DNA of 41,292 nt from an uncultured Synechococcaceae cyanobacterium. GTDB taxonomy: Bacteria; Cyanobacteriota; Cyanobacteriia; PCC-6307; Cyanobiaceae. Location: assembly GCA_902537275.1 (NCBI GenBank), contig CACBAW010000005.1, positions 1 to 41,292 on the forward strand, read 5' to 3'. Under the pieces are notes generated by a model, which saw only the letters and a program-made list of their open reading frames with translations, did not search any database and was not told the origin of the DNA. The position numbers were made by a program, and so were the translations under genes. Shown here in pieces: positions 40,259-41,292 of the stretch. Each line of letters opens with the position of its first letter. Within the stretch, counting starts at the first letter, position 1.

Positions 40259-41292
40259 CTAAATCTCTTTTTTTGAAACTTTAAATTTATTTACTTTCAA
40301 GCATTTTGTAAGTAAAAAATAGATCACAAAAAAAGTTAGAGTTCCAAATATTAATAATAAAAATTCTGCGAGATTTGAATTGAAGTTATTCGTATTTTGA
40401 AGAATAGTAAAGCAAAGGGTGCTATCTATAAATGCTGCTAATGACATGAGGCTAATTTTCCTCAATAAATCCAAGTTAGGTAAATGGATATCTTCATTTC
40501 GCAGATTAAAAGAAAGCAAAATACAGACTATAAGGTTGACTATTACTGAAGATAAAATTATTCCCACAACTCCGAAATTATATGGAGAAAGATTCCCAAA
40601 ATTTTTAATTGGGGCACCAATTAAAAACCAATCAAAAAAAATATTAAATATTATCCCTGCAAATGAAGACTTAAAAGGGAAGTTTGTTTTTTCTATTGAA
40701 TAGTAAGTTCTTACTAATAAATCCCTATAAAGATAAAATGGTATGCCAACTGCATAAGCAATTAATATATTTTTTACTTTTAAAGTTGCTGAATAATCAA
40801 AAGATCCTCTTTGAAAAACTAATTGTACGATTTGATTGTTGAATGTTATGAAAAATCCGGTTAAAAAAATTGCTGTCAAGAAACAGTACTCTACCCCAGA
40901 TATTAATTTTTTTTGGAGACCTCTTTTGTCTTTTTCACTTCTTAACTTAGAAAATTTAGGAAGTAATGGCAGAATCAAGGAGTTAGATAATATGCCTAAG
41001 GGGGCTTGTATAAGAAAGTTTCCGTAAGCTAGTCCAGATGCTGCGCCTTGAAAACTTGAAGCGAAAAACATATCGATAAAAACATTAATTTGACTTAAAC
41101 CTGATGAGATAGATGCTGGAATAATTAGTTTGAAAATTCTCCTCTCTTCATCTTTAAATAAATTGAAGGTTGACTCTAATCTCAAGAGACCAATTTTATT
41201 TATTTCCCAAATTTGAACAAAAAACTGAATTAAAGTTCCTGTCAAAGTTGCAAATGCCAGTAATCCCTTGTAAGTAATAAAATTGGAAGATG
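40259..41292 (-). CDS. murJ: MurJ/MviN-type lipid II flippase, 5' end truncated by window edge
   Basis: Many TM helices; FKLIIPASISSGLSQINVFIDMFFAS, LASGLAYGNFLIQAPLGILSNSLILPLLPKFS. Reading frame stays open past the track start (41245) as SSNFITYKGLLAFATLTGTLIQ to the window edge. Confidence 0.9.
   Translation of the reverse strand, partial: SSNFITYKGLLAFATLTGTLIQFFVQIWEINKIGLLRLESTFNLFKDEERRIFKLIIPASISSGLSQINVFIDMFFASSFQGAASGLAYGNFLIQAPLGILSNSLILPLLPKFSKLRSEKDKRGLQKKLISGVEYCFLTAIFLTGFFITFNNQIVQLVFQRGSFDYSATLKVKNILIAYAVGIPFYLYRDLLVRTYYSIEKTNFPFKSSFAGIIFNIFFDWFLIGAPIKNFGNLSPYNFGVVGIILSSVIVNLIVCILLSFNLRNEDIHLPNLDLLRKISLMSLAAFIDSTLCFTILQNTNNFNSNLAEFLLLIFGTLTFFVIYFLLTKCLKVNKFKVSKKEI

Noticed and set aside
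1-41292. CRISPR arrays, IS elements, prophage, toxin-antitoxin or restriction systems
   Set aside because: Looked for repeated spacers, transposase/integrase motifs and defence domains in the ORF list and intergenic sequence; none seen. The two tRNA genes are not flanked by integrase-like genes.

Overview
This is a compact, AT-rich, core-genome cyanobacterial segment. Gene content and protein style (psbA, psbO, psbH/psbN/psbI, ntcA, CP12, ThyX, reduced intergenic spacing) point to Prochlorococcus, probably a high-light type; that assignment is inference, not a search result. Genes include hemB (3' end), mutS2, obgE, cp12, a GST-like gene, an aspartoacylase, psbA, aroC, a KDPG-aldolase-like gene, ftsH, sat, psbO, coaBC, pyrB, mpg, gatC, crtR, tRNA-Leu(TAG), ileS, trmB, glmM, a txlA-like gene, thyX, dcd, cobO, ntcA, pth, psbH, psbN, psbI, an LptD/OstA-like gene, leuD, leuC, cinA, glyA, tRNA-Arg(ACG) and murJ (partial). 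I saw no CRISPR array, IS element, prophage or defence island, and I do not see a convincing new multi-gene system. The observations most worth a second look are: (1) obgE is interrupted by a one-base frameshift at an A7 run; (2) mpg has an in-frame TGA after a short ATG-led segment and no ATG/GTG/TTG before its catalytic motif; (3) crtR also has no ATG/GTG/TTG start before its first His box, and both genes have an ATA codon two codons after an in-frame stop; (4) an unlisted, protein-like 42-aa ORF lies on the minus strand in the psbA upstream region; (5) psbN and psbI are present but missing from the ORF track; (6) there is a TGT-N10-ACA NtcA-like box upstream of ntcA and an 18-bp inverted repeat between psbH and psbN.
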